This document shows positions 22,777 through 23,523 of a stretch of DNA of 23,523 nt, one piece after another; within the stretch, counting starts at the first letter, position 1, and each line of letters begins with the position of its first letter. The stretch lies in the NCBI GenBank assembly GCA_016183945.1, contig JACPDP010000032.1, positions 1-23,523 on the forward strand. The letters run 5' to 3'. Position numbers and translations under genes: made by a program. Source of the DNA: Magnetospirillum sp. (GTDB taxonomy: Bacteria > Pseudomonadota > Alphaproteobacteria > Rhodospirillales > Magnetospirillaceae). The notes beneath the pieces were generated by a model. It had not been told where the DNA came from. It did no database searches and was given only the letters and a program-made list of their open reading frames with translations.

Positions 22777-22813
22777 GGTCAAGTCTCCCCCGCGGTCGGC
22801 AAGCCGATCGCCG

Positions 22814-23377
22814 TCAATGGTCGGTCCCCAGGAGGGTGGCCAATGCCGACAGGAGAGCGCCTGTCGTCAGCGGCTTGTGCATCAATGGGAATCCAGCGTC
22901 TCGCACGGCTGCGATGACGTCGGTGCCGGTATCGCCGGTCAGCACCAGGCTGGGAACGCTTCGCCCCACCCTGTCGACAACCAGACGAATCGCATCCACC
23001 CCTGTCTCGCCCCGGCGCAGGCGATAATCGGCGATGATGGCGTCGGGTTCAATTCCACCGGCCACGGCGGCGACCGCCTCGGCCCCCGATTCGGCGGCGA
23101 TGACCCGATACCCCCAACTTTCGAGGATGAGGGCCAAGCCAGACCGAATCGACGCTTCGTCGTCGATGACCAGGATGGTGCGCTCGACGGCACGCGGCGT
23201 ATCGGCGACATGGAGCGGGCCATCGGGGGACGAGGGGGCGACGGCGGGCAGGAACAACGAGAATCGGGTTCCCCGGCCCGGCCGGGAGGCCACCTCGATG
23301 GTGTGGTCCAGCAATCGGCACAGCCGCCTGACGATCGCCAGACCGAGCCCCAACCCCTTGGTTCGATCCCTCACCAC
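22814..23377 (-). pseudogene. 3' fragment of a hybrid sensor histidine kinase (partial HATPase plus receiver)
   Basis: The reading frame opens at RDRTKGLGLGLAIVRRL, the G2 box near the end of a histidine-kinase ATPase domain, then runs through SRPGRGTRFSLFLPA. A full receiver domain follows: ILVIDDEASIRSGLALILES, the phospho-acceptor Asp in DAIIADYRLRRGE, the Thr in LVLTGDTGT and the Lys in MHKPL. The dimerisation domain with its His and the N and G1 boxes are absent. A stop lies four codons upstream, and the conserved sequence usually before RDRTKG is missing, so the gene was cut near 23378. The only possible start is a GTG without a ribosome binding site. A lone receiver could still be made, but I regard this as a broken gene. 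Confidence 0.75.
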
Positions 23378-23389
23378 AGATCAGTTTAT

Positions 23390-23441
23390 CCAAACCTGCC
23401 AGAGCGGCGGCAGCGACCATAGTCGCTGAAGGCAGGTCTGG
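23390..23441. repeat. Nested hairpin next to the truncated kinase gene
   Basis: Outer arms CCAAACCTGCC (23390-23400) and GGCAGGTCTGG (23431-23441) pair with one mismatch; inside them CAGCGAC (23411-23417) and GTCGCTG (23422-23428) pair perfectly. A smaller dyad, ATGCCCCTG-gtgaa-CAGGCAT, follows at about 23451-23472. The block starts a few bases from where the kinase homology ends, so it may be the end of an inserted element. I recognise no transposase in the 146 bases to the window edge. Confidence 0.55.
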
Positions 23442-23523
23442 ATTCGCCGGATGCCCCTGGTGAACAGGCATGTCAGCGCCCTGGCGTAGTTGCGTGGCCG
23501 CTGGAGGGGGAGTTTTTTTCGGC

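Noticed and set aside
1..23523. CRISPR arrays, tRNA or rRNA genes, prophage or integron
   Set aside because: I saw no regularly spaced repeats, no tRNA-like cloverleaf with conserved TTCGA arms in an intergenic gap, no rRNA segments and no integrase. Reading by eye could miss a diverged case.

Overview
This is high-GC, densely packed bacterial DNA with no phage or plasmid hallmarks. The gene content suggests an alphaproteobacterium, most plausibly Rhodospirillales and Magnetospirillum-like: a NrtABC-type nitrate importer behind a sigma-54 promoter, Fur-type boxes at a ferric-iron ABC operon, and a Tat-exported formate dehydrogenase cluster with DUF3305/DUF3306 accessory genes. The genus is an inference from gene content and style, not from any marker gene.

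Layout. (1) 1-2220, minus: nrtA-nrtB and the first codons of the ATPase gene form a nitrate/nitrite-type ABC importer. (2) 2427-6368, plus: a ferric-iron ABC importer in the order permease-ATPase-[palindromic repeat]-binding protein. Its permease gene is broken by a frameshift and apparent internal deletion. Two similar Fur-like boxes precede the permease and the binding protein, and a copy of the same palindromic repeat lies just upstream of each box. (3) 6408-16592: a periplasmic formate dehydrogenase locus. The minus-strand operon runs torD-like chaperone, small Tat protein, fdhA, fdhB, small membrane protein, hybA, tiny ORF, hybB. Upstream are DUF3305 and DUF3306 genes (minus) and a divergent poly-4Fe-4S protein gene (plus). 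The quinone-facing part is of the hydrogenase-2 HybA/HybB type instead of the usual cytochrome b gamma subunit. (4) About 16630-16719: an insertion-sequence remnant. (5) 16739-19607, minus: a tight operon of a long YeiH/UPF0324 transporter, a 54-aa membrane protein, a UspA-like protein and an SRPBCC-like membrane protein. (6) 20042-21817, plus: a nicotinate phosphoribosyltransferase fused to a C-terminal archease domain. (7) 21946-23377, minus: a tandem-PAS protein and the 3' part of a hybrid sensor kinase, truncated next to hairpin-rich DNA of unknown origin at the right edge.

How the genes work together. Regions 1 and 2 are nutrient-uptake modules (nitrogen and iron). Region 3 would oxidise formate in the periplasm and pass electrons through FdhB and HybA 4Fe-4S clusters to HybB and the quinone pool. 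The Tat signal of fdhA is out of frame with the enzyme by one base, and fbpB is also out of frame, so either sequencing errors or real decay must be considered. The most unusual single gene is the nicotinate phosphoribosyltransferase-archease fusion, which physically joins NAD salvage to an RNA-ligase activator domain.
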